Positions 11,701 to 26,700 of a stretch of DNA of 64,000 nucleotides are shown here, one piece after another. The notes below the pieces were generated by a model. That model saw only the letters and a list, made by a program, of their open reading frames with translations. It did not search any database and had not been told where the DNA came from. Source of the stretch: Cryptomeria japonica (Eukaryota; Streptophyta; Pinopsida; Cupressales; Cupressaceae); the NCBI RefSeq assembly GCF_030272615.1, contig NC_081409.1, forward strand, positions 203,857,949 to 203,921,948, written 5' to 3'. Numbering within the stretch: position 1 is the stretch's first letter; the number at the start of each line of letters is the position of its first letter. The position numbers and the translations under genes were made by a program.

Positions 11701-14700
11701 GAGAAGCTTGCCATACTTAGTCTAGCGTATGATGAGGCTTTCTCAAGGGTTGGTCAAGTCATCAAAGATTACTCACACATCCTCAAAGCTTCTCTCCATG
11801 AGTTATTTTGTTTCCTTAACGAAAAACTCAAATGTTCAACCATGGATTCCTATTTATTAAACATTTCTTATAGCATTATATGTTCTTGAGTGAGTTCTGG
11901 CATTTGGACTCAAATTGGATAAGGTGTTACTGTTCAATTGAGATCGCTGTCATTCTCAATTATTGTGTCTCTCTTGGTCCATGCTCCTTTCGGAGCCCTC
12001 ATTTCCTCCTAGCTCACTTGATCAGACGCTGCAACCCACTCACAAGATCTTCAAGATCAATTTTGGATAACACTCAATGACTAAGTCCAAAATAGTTGGC
12101 CTTGATGTCAACGATACTTATTACTTTTAGTTCAGCTGTTTAAAGGTACATACAACTAATTGAAAGATCAAATTTAGCATTTTCTTGTGGCTTGAGTTCA
12201 GCTGTGTAAAGGTACATACAACTAATTGAAAGATCAAATTTAGCATTTTATTGTGGCTTGATTGCTTTGGGGTTTCTTCTCTTTCCTAAATATCTTTTCC
12301 AAATAAAATACTTTTGGGTGTCTTTCTTTTTATTTGAAGAGCAATTTTGAAACATTCATGGTAGGGTCTCTAGAGGAGATTATGTGTCCCTTTTCACCCT
12401 TGTTTTCTCATTCAGATCTTTTTTGAGGGTTTTCCCTAATTGCTTTTTACCTAGTGGATTTTTTCATCATTGCTAGTACCCCAAGCTCTTTCATTTCTCA
12501 ATTATTTTTATTAGAGTTCAACCAATATCTTTTAGTCTGACTTCCTTGATTGCTTGGTGATCCTTTTGTGTTAAGTAAACTTGCTAATGGATCTCTTTCC
12601 TAATTTCACTTTCATGCTTCTGCTGATCTACACAACTTCAGAAATTTCCACTTCTTATATGTATATGTATGTTTGGTACTTGGAGGAGAGCTGAATCTCT
12701 TTTTTTCCTTCTCTTCATCATCTTCACCATCAAAGCTAACCCCTTGACCTCTCTTACCATCTCACCAAGTCACCTTCATCAACTCTTAGATCCCTACAAC
12801 TAACTTTCCATTGTAGGACCAACTTTTCTTCAAGTTGAATTGGATGTGGGTTCTCTAGAAAATGACTAGGCACATATGGGATCATTGATTGTTCTGCAGA
12901 AAGGAAGGTCTCATCGCTGACATCACCATGGTTAGATTATGAAAGGATAGGCTTTGATGTCAATCAATCTAGTAATACTCAGGGTGTTAGAAGCTTCATC
13001 CTCCACCTCAAGTCTCCAAACTCATCTTGCTTAAAGTTAATGTCTATATTTGAACTATTCGTACTTATGGACTGATGAGAGCTAGCATTATCATCTTCCC
13101 TATCTTTATCTTTTCCACAAGAACAAAATTTCCAAGCCAATATTGACTGCATCTTGCTTGCGTCTACCCCTTATAGTCATAGAAAGGTTGTTGTGCAAGA
13201 CCTTCATTTGGGGCATACACTTCAATGTGTTCTGCTGGCTTGGTGGCACAAGACCTCCCTTTACATAGATAACATCCTAACATGACTCTGTAGATGGGAG
13301 AGCTATTTTTTTATGGAAACATTATGAACTGAGAGAGTTTTACTTAGTGAATTCAATCGAAGGCTCTAATTTATAAATACAATTTTGGCTTAGATAAAAT
13401 GATCAACCTAATTTCTTATTGCTCTTTGGCCTAGAGTAAGAAATGAGCATGGAATCCTCCCTCAACTCAGCAATTGCCCTCTGTACCAAACAATCAATAC
13501 ATGTGACATGTGCAATATTACTTCAAGAATTGTTGATGATAAAGAATTAGGTAGCACTTATGGACCATTTCAAACTTGTGCAAATGTATGTCATGTATTT
13601 GAGATTTGTCATTACTGAAATGAAACCTTAGTTGAGCAACCATTAGCTGCATATGTAAGCAATCATTGATGACACCTGACATTTGAAATAAGCTTTATTT
13701 TGCAAGGTTCCATGGATAAAGATAACCATCCAATAGTGCATGATACAGGCATTGTGTTCATCCCACCTGACTTGACAAAATCATATTTAGGAAATATCCT
13801 TTTGGAAATTGTTCTTCTTTGCATACTTGACCTTTCTAAGAGACCTCTTGAACTCTTACAGGAATGACTTGTTCATGAGTTTGCAAAGGTTTGAATTACA
13901 TTTATCAAACATCCACATTGACCACTGCCAACTCCACATTGTGAATATCGAAAATCTTATCAAAAGACTCTTCAAGTGCACTATGAACTCACCTACACTG
14001 CGTTAGTTTCACATTCCATGAACTAGTATTGGCGTGCACATTCAATAACCAACTCTAAACATGGAATGGTGCTGGGAAAATTGGCAACCATTACCAAGCC
14101 TGAAACTCTTTAATGGTTTTCTAACTTATAAGAACATCACTGCTGAAAGGTGAATGTTAATAAATCCTATGTCAATATCAGTCATCTTAGCCAACTATTT
14201 CTGAAATCTAAAGGTCTTAATTGTTTGTATCTACTTCATTGCGGCCACACCAATCATAAAATCCTTGAAAAAACTCAGGTCAACCCTTAAACAGGATTAA
14301 AAATAAAATAAAAATTGATCTTAAAAGAGAGAAGAAAAATTAGTTGTGTGATGGATAAAGTTAATGAAGGTTTGTGGGTTGGGCCCTGGGGTTTGGCTTG
14401 CCGCTCAATACATCAGCAGAGAACAAATGCACAAGAGGTGAGATTGTGACTTTGGAAAAGAGGTAATTCCAAGAGTCGAGATTGAAATCACAACCTAGAG
14501 GCTATGAAATTAAACAAAACCAAAGGACTAGAGACAGTGTTTCATGTAAATGGTAGACAACAAGAAAAATCCAAAACCACTGCTATGCTCACTACTTCTC
14601 ACGAACAATTGAAAAAAGTTTGCACAAAGATGTAAGTGTGAAATAACCTTAAGCACAAGCTCACACCATTGCTTGAGAAGATTTTAACAGAATTTGCATC

Positions 14701-17700
14701 ACACCCTCAAGTTCAAGCACCCCTATAAAACTCTCCTTGATATAATTGAGTATTATTAATGAGAACTGCCCATACCCTACTAGGTAAATATTGAATTGTT
14801 TTTTTCTTGAATCTGTGTGTAAATGGATCCAATCAATGAACATGCAAAGAGAGCTACAAAGAGACCCAAAAAAAGAGTGTTTTTCAACAGGAAAGAGAAA
14901 AAGGCAGAAAACCAATGGCAAATTAAGGTTGTATACTTATCAGACCTCCATCAACATAATTGATTGACTAAAAAGTGTAGGGTAAATCCATTTACCGCAT
15001 TCACTAACCTCCCAAAATTCCTTCAGAAAAATTCATATACTTATTTTTTTCGAGTACAATGCTTCTACTTTACATTTTACCTTTTCTTTTTATTCCTCTC
15101 TTTATGATGTGCCAAACCAACCTGCCATCATGGTCCCTACTTCACCACCGAATTCTATCGTTTTCTCCACACATTATGTTTAGAGGGCCATTCTGAAGTT
15201 ATGTACTAACATAGCAACAAATTGTGAAGGCCTCCATGCTGAATTTATCAAATTCGTGCTGATTCCCTCACCTCCCCTTTGGCAAAGCTTGTCAATGTAG
15301 TCCTTTGTTCAAGCTTTCCTCAATCTTGGTCCTGGTATATAATTCATACTATTCATAGGTCTAGGGATCTCTCCAATCTCAATAATTACAGGGTTATCAG
15401 ATTGGGCATACATTTGCAAAAATTTATGCCACAATGTTAGACATGTAGTTTTCTAAGTACCCAGAGAAAGGTGATCTTTGAGTTAAGGGTGAGTCAGCTT
15501 CAAGTGAGATTATCAAACCTTTAACCACATATTTACACTCTGAGATATTATTGAGGAGGTTGCCACTACTCTTTCAAGTATTTTGTTATTTTTACACTTC
15601 AAGAAGGCCTTGAATCAACTTTGAGACATCTGCTTTTCCTACAGATTATGAGACAATTATCGAGAAACATCATACCTCTCATGGTCTCTCCAATTTTGTG
15701 AGTGTGATTGGGGTCAAACAAGGGTTTCCTCTCTCCAACCATCTTTAGCATCTGCATTGATCAGTTGGAGGAGTTTCTTTGACTACATACTAATATGAAT
15801 GATGGTTATAGTTTAAATGAGGTTGTTATTGCCATTCTACTTTTTGCTAATGATGTTGTTCTCTCTCACTTTGTCAAATGGTTACAGTTGCAACTTGATG
15901 CACTTGCTCATTTTTGTGAATTTCGCCAACTTGTGGTTAACCTTAGTAAAAACAAGGTCATAGTTTTCAACATCTCCAAATGTCTTCTTTCCAAATTCTA
16001 GTTCTTTTACAAGGGGAAGCTATGTAGATCAGATCCACTCACACATACTTAGGGGTTGAATTTTTTGTTCCCTCCTTCAATATGAAGTCTACCTCCCATT
16101 TACATCATTGCAAGGGATATGCCTCTCTCTATCTTGGAATGTTAGTGTTTCTAGATCCAATTCAAAGACACACTTTTTGGATACCATTGTCAAGCCTACA
16201 ACTTTGTATGGTTTCGAGATTTGAGGGCCTCACTTAAGATTTGTTGATTGGACTTGTGTTTAGAGGGTCCAAACTCTCATGTTGCAATGCATTATCAGGT
16301 GCAAGTGATTTGTTCCTCAAAACATCATCTAGGTTGAGTTTGTTGCCCACCACCACATCTCAAGACTACCTTCCAACTGGATTTCTATGTACACAACTCA
16401 AATCCATGGGTGATTCTACTTTTGGTTGTGATAGATATCCGTACTTAGTCCATTCTGTTGAGAGGATTACTTCATTGGACCTAATTCAGCACTATCATTG
16501 TTGGTACTCTAAAACTAGGTCACTCCTTTCCACTGACATTTCTATGGATAGAGTACCTCCTTTGATATATTTCTTGGATCCTCTTACTTGGCTAAAAGAT
16601 GTTTTTAATGATGTAATTGGATCCAAGATCAACTGGACCAATGCCTACTCCATTGAGAAGCGTAATTTACAACATGCAAGAAAGAAGAATACTTGAAAGG
16701 GACTGCAAATGTGATATAAGAGAGCTTATATCATAAGTCCTAAGAAATCATCACCAAACATGGAGACATCTGATCATGCAACTACCTAGCTCGACAACAT
16801 CTTTTCCTAACACCCATACACAAGATAAGTCTTCACTTACAATGCTGCATCTAACATTCATGGAGTCCCTAGAGTACATTTTTGTCCACAAAGGCAAGAT
16901 ATTGGCTCACAAACCCAACCTGCTTACATCCTTTTCTCACGTATATATAGCAATGCATTTACATACAGCCACTTCGGCATGAAGAATAGGTGACATGTCA
17001 AGCCACATTAGCATAGCCCTTGTCCACATCAGCATTTTCTTGTAGTCAAAGGGAAGATACCTACAAATGGGAGAAAATCTTTCTTGGGTCATGATTTGGT
17101 ACTTGGCCACGTGGGAAAATAATTGTCTAGTATACGGAAGTAAATACGTTCAATTTGTAGCCCTACAACAGCACGGAGCACCTTTATACTTCATGAAAAT
17201 ACCACCTCGATCTATTCCCATCATTAAATGTATCGACCATCAAGAGAAAACCACAAACATAAAAGAATTTCTTGATTATACACTAAACATGGCTCCAAGA
17301 GTAGTAATATTAAACCATATGACCAAGACAAGAGGGAAGCTACTACAGCCATTAAATATTCAATTGCTGCCATGACAAGGAAGTTGAGCTATTAAATAAG
17401 CCGTCTAGGGCACAAGCTTTGCTGGATATACAGGCTTCAACAACTACCATTAAGCATCCAATTGCCCGAGAAGATCACGTAGAATGCAAATGTGTCAAAA
17501 ATGGCCCCAACAACCTGCATTATCATATCAAAGACATAATGTTTAGTAGAAAAAATTAAATAATGAACATAATAGCCTTGGGTGCAAACCCTAACTAGTT
17601 TGAACATTGAGAGGGCCTCAATAACAATGATGATGCACTTCAAACCTAACAATTTGGCATATAGCACACAAACAAAAGTGTCCACTCAGAGTTTGGACAC

Positions 17701-20700
17701 GAGGCCATCTTTAGCTACTACCAATAAGGATACTCCACATGCACACACAAATGACAAAAGGCCCTTGCATTAGAGAAGTGCTTGAGCCTACCACCAAACT
17801 ACAATAGAATGCCAAATGATTAGCCTCCATATGTCAATTAGATGCTATGTTGATAAATGCTTGGCCAAACACTACCAAAGAGAACGTGTGGTAGGCAAAA
17901 GATGACCAAGACAAATCAAGCAAAAAAATGATATCATTAATGCAATGAACAAATTGATTTACCAACATTACGACATGCAAGCTGAAGGTGTATGCAAATA
18001 ACTTGGAAGTCCCCATTCAAGACAACATGAACCATTGCGACCAATGTCAAATAAAACCCGAACCCCCTCCCCCCCCCCAACACACACACACACACATATA
18101 TGAACCATGACGTAAATTCTCTTTGATCAATACTCAACATAGGGTTATAAGGGCACGATGAACATGTGAAATGGACAAACAAAAAATTGTGATACACACG
18201 TGTCCACTAAAACTCATCTTTATAATATTTTTTTTGGATCCATTAAAATCACACCTCCCTTCTAAAGGAGCTTTTAATATCACAAGAGCTTACATTTGAG
18301 ATGAAAATATTGTTGGAGTAAATAGGTTAATCACTGTAGTAATTAATTAATCATCAAATTTTCAAAAATACAACAAATTAGTCCAAGGGGTTGTGTTCTA
18401 TTGGTTAAAGCATTGAGTTCTCATTGTGGAGATCAAAGTTCAAATCCCAAAGGGACATCTAATATGGAATTCAAAGTTGTCACTCTTAGTCTTCCACAAT
18501 TGGCTTCTAGGTGGTTTCTAATAAGTGGATTTTGGTGCAAGGGCACTAGGACATGTGTCTACATCATTTTGATTCATGGTTATGCTTAGGAATAGAATGT
18601 GCAATGTGTGTGTTTGAAGGCCTATTGTTTAGGTCTAGGCAGTGTAATAAGCCTTAAGGCAACAAGGTGTGTCAACTTGGTCAAAGGCCTTGTATGGGCA
18701 TTTTATATGTATTTTTGATGTTTAGGGATCTGCAATGTGTGGTATGTTCATTCTTGACCTTTGGTGTGAAGGCAAGACCGAATTGTAGAAAGTTATCAAA
18801 AGTTGCAAAGTTGCATTGTTGTCTTAAGCAAATTTTCTTGCAAGATTTTGAAATATGGTTATCCCAACGGTTAGTTGGTTGATTGTATGCGTTGGAGGTA
18901 GTTGGAGGAGTTCCTTGGCGTGATATAAGCCTAGAGGAACGATGCCTACTGGTTAGAGATGATATTGAATGAATTTCTTGTCTTCAAAGCAAACGGTTAT
19001 TGTGGTTTCCTGCATTTTTCTTGAGTTTTCTATTCTTGCATAATTCCCTGTGAATGGTGGGCATGCATTAAACATTTGGCAAGTTGTAACAGAGGTTCAC
19101 CGTCCATTTGGAGTTGATCTGAGGTCTTGAAGCCTTCGGGTTTGGAAGGAACTGAATTTTCTATCCCGTTGGCCTAACAAAACCCTCAAAACCAGGGTTG
19201 GATGCAAACAATGACACAAATCATCATCTCTCTATGGGATCAATCTGAAACCTGGGAGGATGTTGATTTGACATGTATACTAGATGTTCCTGGTGGTTTT
19301 GGAGATAGGAGTGTCATTTGTCTTTCCTAAGATGATACCCTAGGCTTGACATCGCTCATGTGGCAAGCCTGTGCAGTAGGAAAAGAGGGTGGAAACCTTG
19401 AACAACAGATTGAAGGATGGTCAAACTTGGCATGAGAAGGACCCTTGGAGAAGTGCAAACCCTTGGCAAGTGTTATCCTTTCATTCCTTTGTGACTGATG
19501 AAGCTTTTGAGCTTAAACCCCAATACCGGCTAGAAGAGGCTAAATAGGGTCCGGCTAGAAGAGGCTAAATAGGGTCAGTAGGGTTTGACCATCCGTACTC
19601 AAAACCCAGATGCGGAAGTTTGGAATCTTGTGGAATGTCCAAAAGGGTATTCGAATATAAAATTTATTCAGGGGGTTGTTCAAGTAGGTTGTGAGACAAA
19701 TCAAGAAAAGTCCGAATGGAGGGCTAATCACTTGTAGCCCTATTTCCTAGGTCCAAAAGGGGAAAAGATACAAAGGGCTAGTAAACTCCCATCTAAGGGG
19801 TCAAGATCAGTGCACAAGCCATATAACACGTGTAAACACTCACCTAGGTTAGTTTCCACTTTTGTGTAAAGATCCTGTTGCTTGGGGTTTGGGGTTGTTA
19901 GGTGTCCTTGGTTGAAGGGTTGCAACCTTAGGGGTAGGAGACTCCTTGTCAATTGTGAGTTGTCCTAAGTGAAGAGATCCTTGGGAAGGATCTAGGGCAA
20001 GCTCTAGAAACCTTGAGAAGGTTAAAGACATTGGTCCATTGGGTGATACCAAGTGGAGACCCTTTTTGAGTAAAAACTAAGAAAGTGATATAACATCCCA
20101 AACCCTCTGCATCAGATTCTAATTTGTGACTCTTGGTCTTCCATAGGTTGATTCTAGTGTGGTTGCTCAAAATGAGCTAATGGTGGTTTCTAATAAGTGG
20201 ATTCTAATTTGTGACTCTTGGTCTTCCATAGGTTGATTCTAGTGTGGTTGCTTGAAATGAGCTAGTATTAGTGTCATGGTTGTGGTTGCTCAATATAAGC
20301 AAATATTAGTGTCATGTAATGGTCTCAAGTTGATGCTCGTATGAGCAAAATATTTGTAAACGATCTGGAATATAAAAAACAAATATGACAAATTAGAAAA
20401 GGTTTTGTGTAAGGTACTGTACCCTCCGTAGACCTACCATTGCCATAGGCCCCACTGATGACCCTCACTCCTCTGTTGGCATTAGCCGTTTTTCCATTGC
20501 TAGCCAACAACAATCTCCCCAACAGCCCTAAAATCCCTAATGGCGTCATAAAACTAGCGCATCTATCGATGCCCATTAAATGAATGGCAACTCCCATTCT
20601 TCGGCAATGGAAAACTACATCAAAGCAAATCTTTTTTACATAGTTTGGGTCATTTCAGAATATACCAACAGGATAGGGTTGTCGGCAAAATTTTTCCACA

Positions 20701-23700
20701 AAGCAACAAAAATTTTAACAAGAAAATTGGCATATTCCAATGGCAGCTCTTTCCAATTGCCATTTTTCTAGCAAGGGGGAATATTCCATGCTAACGTCAA
20801 CATGACGTCAACCTCTACAACTAGACCTTGCCCCCTCCTAGCCCTCATTTGGCCTAAGGTAGCTTTTTTTTTCTTCTTTTGGCCATAACTTGGACTTACA
20901 ATGTCAAACTTGGGCAAATGAGATATCATGGAAAAGTTGGTTCCAAGCACTTTATAGTGGTATAGGTCTCATCATTTGATATTGTTGTTGATACATTTTA
21001 TTCTCAGTCAAAGTCACATAATACCTTTTTGCTTCTTAGCTCACAACTTTTCACTTGTATCTCCAATTTTCATGATTCTTGTGGCATTGGAAAGGTATTT
21101 CAAATCTTTTTTATTCCATCCATACAATTTTTCCAAAATTTACCCTAGGCATTTTATTTAGTTTTTTGTGATTTCACATTCTACCCAATCACTTGGACAT
21201 TTTGGCACCTAGAAAGGATTTGTTTGCATGAGATGACTTCATTTGGTCTACTTTACATGCATTGAGGATACTAGTCTATGATTTTTTTCATTTGAGGAGG
21301 TATCATGGGTTTTCATATTCATCCTTTTGTGGTCATCCTAGGAAAGGATAATTTTGAGTCCCAACAAAACAGTATCCTGACACATCTCAAGTGGCTTAAT
21401 ATTTTGCCTTATTTGCATGGGCTCATACCTATACCACACACACCAATGAATATATCAACTTGGGGTATTATTAGTGATCATATTGTTAGAGTGATTCATT
21501 CTAGTGTTGATCCTGACATTGTGTATTGTATTGGACATTGATTGTCCCCACACACTTTGGACTAGAGTTTGGGAGACGCATGGAGATCCTCATATCTCTC
21601 CATTCCCAGAGGTTCTTGTTGTAGATTGTCCCATTCCCCTTGTAGGTGCAAATTGCACACCCTTTAAAGATGATACTTTAGAGGAGCTTGAGTATATCAT
21701 AGGTCTTACATGTTTTGGTGGTTTAGAGGCTTGTCTCCTTGTTCCTACTCCTCACATTGAGACCCAATCTCCATCTTCTTTTGTTCATGATCAACTCGGT
21801 ATCGCCACATCCATGGCCCCTATTGATTCAATGTAGTAGGACATTCATCTTGTTCTGGACATGGCTACTTGGGATTCCTATCTATCATCTTTGTTTGTGG
21901 AGTCTCAAATTGCAAATTTGGAGATTTATTTTGAGGATATTCATCTCCTCTCTTATGACAGCCCAATCGGTCAGCCCAACATCATCATCTTTGGAGCTTG
22001 TTGTACATTAGTTTTACAAGTTTCTAGACTGGCATTATCTCATTCTGACATGTGGACATTTGAGCAATTTTCAAAGGCACACATCATTTGAAACTGGATT
22101 CCCTATTCATCTAGCTTATGGGAATGGCTTCTCCAATCACTAATGGATTTGTTTTTTAGTAATAGGAGAAACGTTGTTTACAGACAGTGGATTATGTTTT
22201 GTCTTCAAGATTTCACCATTGGCATGGGAGCTACTTCTTTATGAGGGGAATTCATATCCTTATTTTCTCTCTCCTATTGGGGAGTATTAACTGTACTTAT
22301 GTGCTGTAAACAATCCTTGTGGGGGCATATTAAGTCCTTCTATCCTTCTTCAATTGGTCCATTTATTTCCTTTTCTCTCTTTTGAAGGGGAGTTTTTTCC
22401 TATGTGGTTTTCTCCTTTTCTCCGATTATGAGAGATTTAATTTGTTTGTACATGGGTATCTCATCAAGCCTTGTAGCTGAAACCCATCCATGCATCCATC
22501 ATTGCATTCACCATTAGGTTTTTAGCTTCCCCCTAAGTTAATCTTTAAGTGCAGTGTTGGAGTAAATAGGTTAATCACCTTTGTAATTAATAAATCATCA
22601 ATTAATTACTTAGGTCCCCTTTTACTTTATTACACTTAAGCTAAACTTAAGAGTGTTTTTACTATATTTAGATTGAGCTATATATAGGTCATGTTGTCTC
22701 AAATCATAAGATGAGGACACTTTTTATGATCTAATTTAATTCTCACTTAGGGTTTCATCTAGGGTTTGATTTTATAAGCATACATTTGTACATTGTAATC
22801 TATCTAGTTGAATCCAATTATCAAATCAATACAAAAAGGCATATCAAATGCTTCTTTGGATCAATTCATCTCTCAAGGTTGCATAGCTTAATCATGGCTT
22901 TTTCTCTTCAAATGTGATAAGTGTTTTGGTTGGAAGCTGTGGGGTTCACTATCAACTCACCCCATTTGTGAAATCTCTATGTGAATCAACTTGTGCTAAA
23001 ACATTGGTAGCTATTGTGATGATCAAAAGCATGATACATTGGATGCTATGGGTTAGAAATTTGCAGATTCCTTCCTACTTGTTACACACAACAAGTGGTA
23101 CAAATTTTTACATGCTTTCTTGAGGTGGAAATCAAACCTCACAATTTTTCTTCCTTTTTGCAAATCCAAGAGCAACCTTTGTGTAGCTTCACTAATACCA
23201 AATAAATCTATAAACACTTTGATTTAAAATCAATAATATCAAGAATTAGTATATTGTTCTACTTAATTAAAAAAATAAACGTTAGTTGTGAATAATTTAG
23301 AGAGAGGGGAAGAGACTACAATTTAAAACACTATGTTTATCCTAGCAACTCTCCAAAGAGTGAAAAACAAAACTAGTGCAGTGGTAATTGCCTACTACCT
23401 ATATTATGTCATAAAATGGCATATACAATGAGTTACACAAAATAACATGGATACAATTTTCTCCTTGTTCCATTTGACTAAGACCTTGGCTACGGATGCA
23501 GTCCACCTCTTGCTCCATTAGTTGAATGTCTCCCTTATTTGCCTTATGATTCTATGCCCCTTTTCCTTTTACATGTCAATTCAAAAATATAACATGATTG
23601 TTCTCCTAAATTATGAAGAAGAAGCAAAACATGATTACATTCCCTCCTAAATTTCATGGGGAAGTAAGAAGCAAACACAATTGATCAATCTTCCACCAAG

Positions 23701-26700
23701 GCAGAATGCACACCTATTGGAGTTGTCTACAAAGTGATATTATTACATTGTATGCTAGCAAGAATGGGAGTGCCACAAACACAGTCAATGATCCTATACT
23801 ACAATAATCAGAGCATTCTAAAAAATTTTTGTAATCCACTTCCATGAGTGCACAAAACACATTGAGGTCTATTGCTGTTTCATGAGTAAGCAAATTCAGC
23901 AACATAATATTCAGCTCCAATTTTGTCCTAAGATTGGTGGGAAGATATCTTCACCAAGTCAATTGCATGTGTGAAGTTTGATTCATTTCAAAATTTTCTC
24001 TTGCATTCTTAAGACCATGACGTAGTAGGGGGGGATGTTAGAGAAATTAATTACTACATCATTGAGCTAGGATAGATAAACTATATAGAAGTTAGCATAA
24101 TTACTATTTAAAAAGCTGTTTATGTTGTTTGTTATGCATGCCCATAGAATATATTTTATTAGTCTCAACTTAGGGAGTATATAGTTGTTTTCACACATAT
24201 TGTATTATTTTAATATGTAATCATCCTTGTTGATTATTTGAATTGGATCACTACTCTATTGATTCCTACATCGTCCTTTTATGTTATTGTATGCTTTTCA
24301 CTACCCCTTACCTTTTCTGTTTTTATATTTGTTTTATTTGCCCCTTGTATTTTCCTAACTACATAGACTACATTGGCTTTTATTTTCTCAAAGTCACTTG
24401 TCTAGCATTGCCTTCTCCCTCCGTTGCATCTTTACCTTACACCTTCACCATCTTTTTCACTTTCTCATTTTTGGATGCCTAATACAAAGAAATCTTTATG
24501 TTCTCCATGGCACTTGACTTATTTCTTTCAAATTGCTTCAGCATACCCTTCATGCAACATGTGCAACAGCTAGACACCATTACCCACAGTGCTCTTGTTT
24601 TGCAATGGCACCCACAATGAATTGCAACAGCAACAACATTACGTACCCGTCTCTTGCAAAAGTACAACATTCCTCATCTATTTCATCAAAGGAAAAATAA
24701 ATTGATCACATTATTGCATCACGTTAATTGCTACTACCAAGAGATATAAACAGAAGATCACATGCTTTTATGTTAGTTTCTAGATAGCAAACTCCATACA
24801 CAAAAAAAGCCTACTGGGGTTGACAATTGTGCTCCTGCTGATCTTTGTACCAGTGAACTCCTCATTTAATAGGTTTACACCAAATCAAACTGTCATAAGA
24901 GTGTTTATGAACCTCTTGTTGTGCAAATCAGATTTTATAACAAGACATGTCACATCACCTTAGTGATATTAATTTCCATGAACTCTTTATAGCTTTGTTG
25001 GGGAGGAGATCTCAATGATTTATCTACAATATATGCAATGATTTTCTTATGTATTTTCACCCAGTCTCCTTGCTTTTAGAATAACCATAGTGATGGCTAT
25101 GCACAAATGCTAGAACCCTGGACTGCTAGCTCAAGCCCAGTGCAAATGTAAGTGTTCCAAAATCCTCATTGCCCCTTGAAATCTTATTAAGAGCTGAAAA
25201 ACCAAAATAAGGTTAGGAAACGACAAAAGGCTATGACCAATTGTGTTGGTCAGAAGAGATGGATCAGAGATAGCTAAGCCACAAAAAAAGAGATCCACCC
25301 ATTAGAATCGATGACAAGAAGCCACAAATAAGCTGCCCCTCTTGCTCAACATCAAGGTATCCAAAACTTAAGATCTATGCAACTCTCCTCAGTTCAAGCA
25401 AACCTAGTTTCAGTCTGCACTCCTTTTCCCAAAACTCAATATACCTAGATTAAAGCTGGTGCTGCTCAACCTCCTCCTCCGAGATGATGCTATGCCTCTC
25501 CCATGAGAGGCAGCTGAAATACGACTCCTTTATTTTGTTAGCATACATTTTTGTTGCAAACAACAAAAGGCTATGAACAAGTGTGTTGGTCAGAAGAGAT
25601 GGATCAGAGATAGCTTGCCCCCTAAAAAAAGAGATCAGCTGATTAGAATTGATGATGAGAAGCCCATAAACACTAGGTTTGCCCTATGCTGCCCCTCTTG
25701 CCATCAAGGTATCCACAACATAATCTTTTGCTCAATCATATAATTTCCTTCCCTCCACTACTTTTAATATCCCTGGGCCTGGTCACCCTCCCTTGCCCCC
25801 AAGGCTTTTTTAGTCTATCCAAGTGTTCTCTACCATAGATCTATGTAACTCTTCTCAGTCCAAGCACCCTAGTTTCAATATACACTCTTGTTTCCAAAAC
25901 TCAATATACCGAGATTAATCCTGGTGCTGCTCAACTTCCTTCTCTGAGATGATGTCATGCCTCCCCCTTGAGAGGCAGCTGAAATACCACTCCTTTGTTT
26001 TGTTACATATATTTTTGTTGCTAATTTGTTTTGCTGATTGAGTTGACTGGGACCCAATTAACAATAAAATTGCAAGCAACAAATAGGATAAATCACACCA
26101 CCAAACAAGTGATGCCTCTCCACGTTTGAAAGGATAGCTTTCCTCATGTGACAGTATTGTTGGGCTTTTTGTACTTCTGGCAAAATGAATGCAAATAAAC
26201 ACAGGAAGGTGGTCAGTAGTGAAAACATTCTGCTCTCTTGTAAAACACACAACAAATGTAGGTGGAAGATACTTGCATACACCAGTGACCAGATAATTGA
26301 AAAAAAAGAGGCCCCAAAGTCCCTTGCTTAACACCAATAGCACAAACAATTTTCAAATCAGACCTTAATTACTTCTGGCACAAAGTCCTCTAGATCTCAA
26401 GGCATGTCTCTACACCTATTAATAAAAAATCCCAAGAGCATACCCATAATTGAGACTAATCTAATGACACATTCAGTCTACCTCATTGAATTACAATGCA
26501 GATTTTAACCTACAACGACTGACTTGTCATGAATATGAAAAACATCTTCTTATCAACACAAGTTACGACACATAGCACATTGACCAAGAAAACCCCACAA
26601 TGCATATAATGAGATACTCATTTCTAAATTTGCAGTAATGAGACACATATTAAATTGCTTCAAAAAGACAATTTTTCATAGACTAATAGACCTTCAAGAA

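Noticed and set aside
11599-11889. Open frame of 96 codons, plus strand, beginning MPHLVVVAASSWAW
   Set aside because: No family motif, no splice or neighbour support, and it sits antisense within the IDO intron; treated as chance.
25915-26349. Minus-strand open frame of 144 codons
   Set aside because: Overlaps one unit of a tandem duplication whose other unit is not open in the same way; no recognisable domain.
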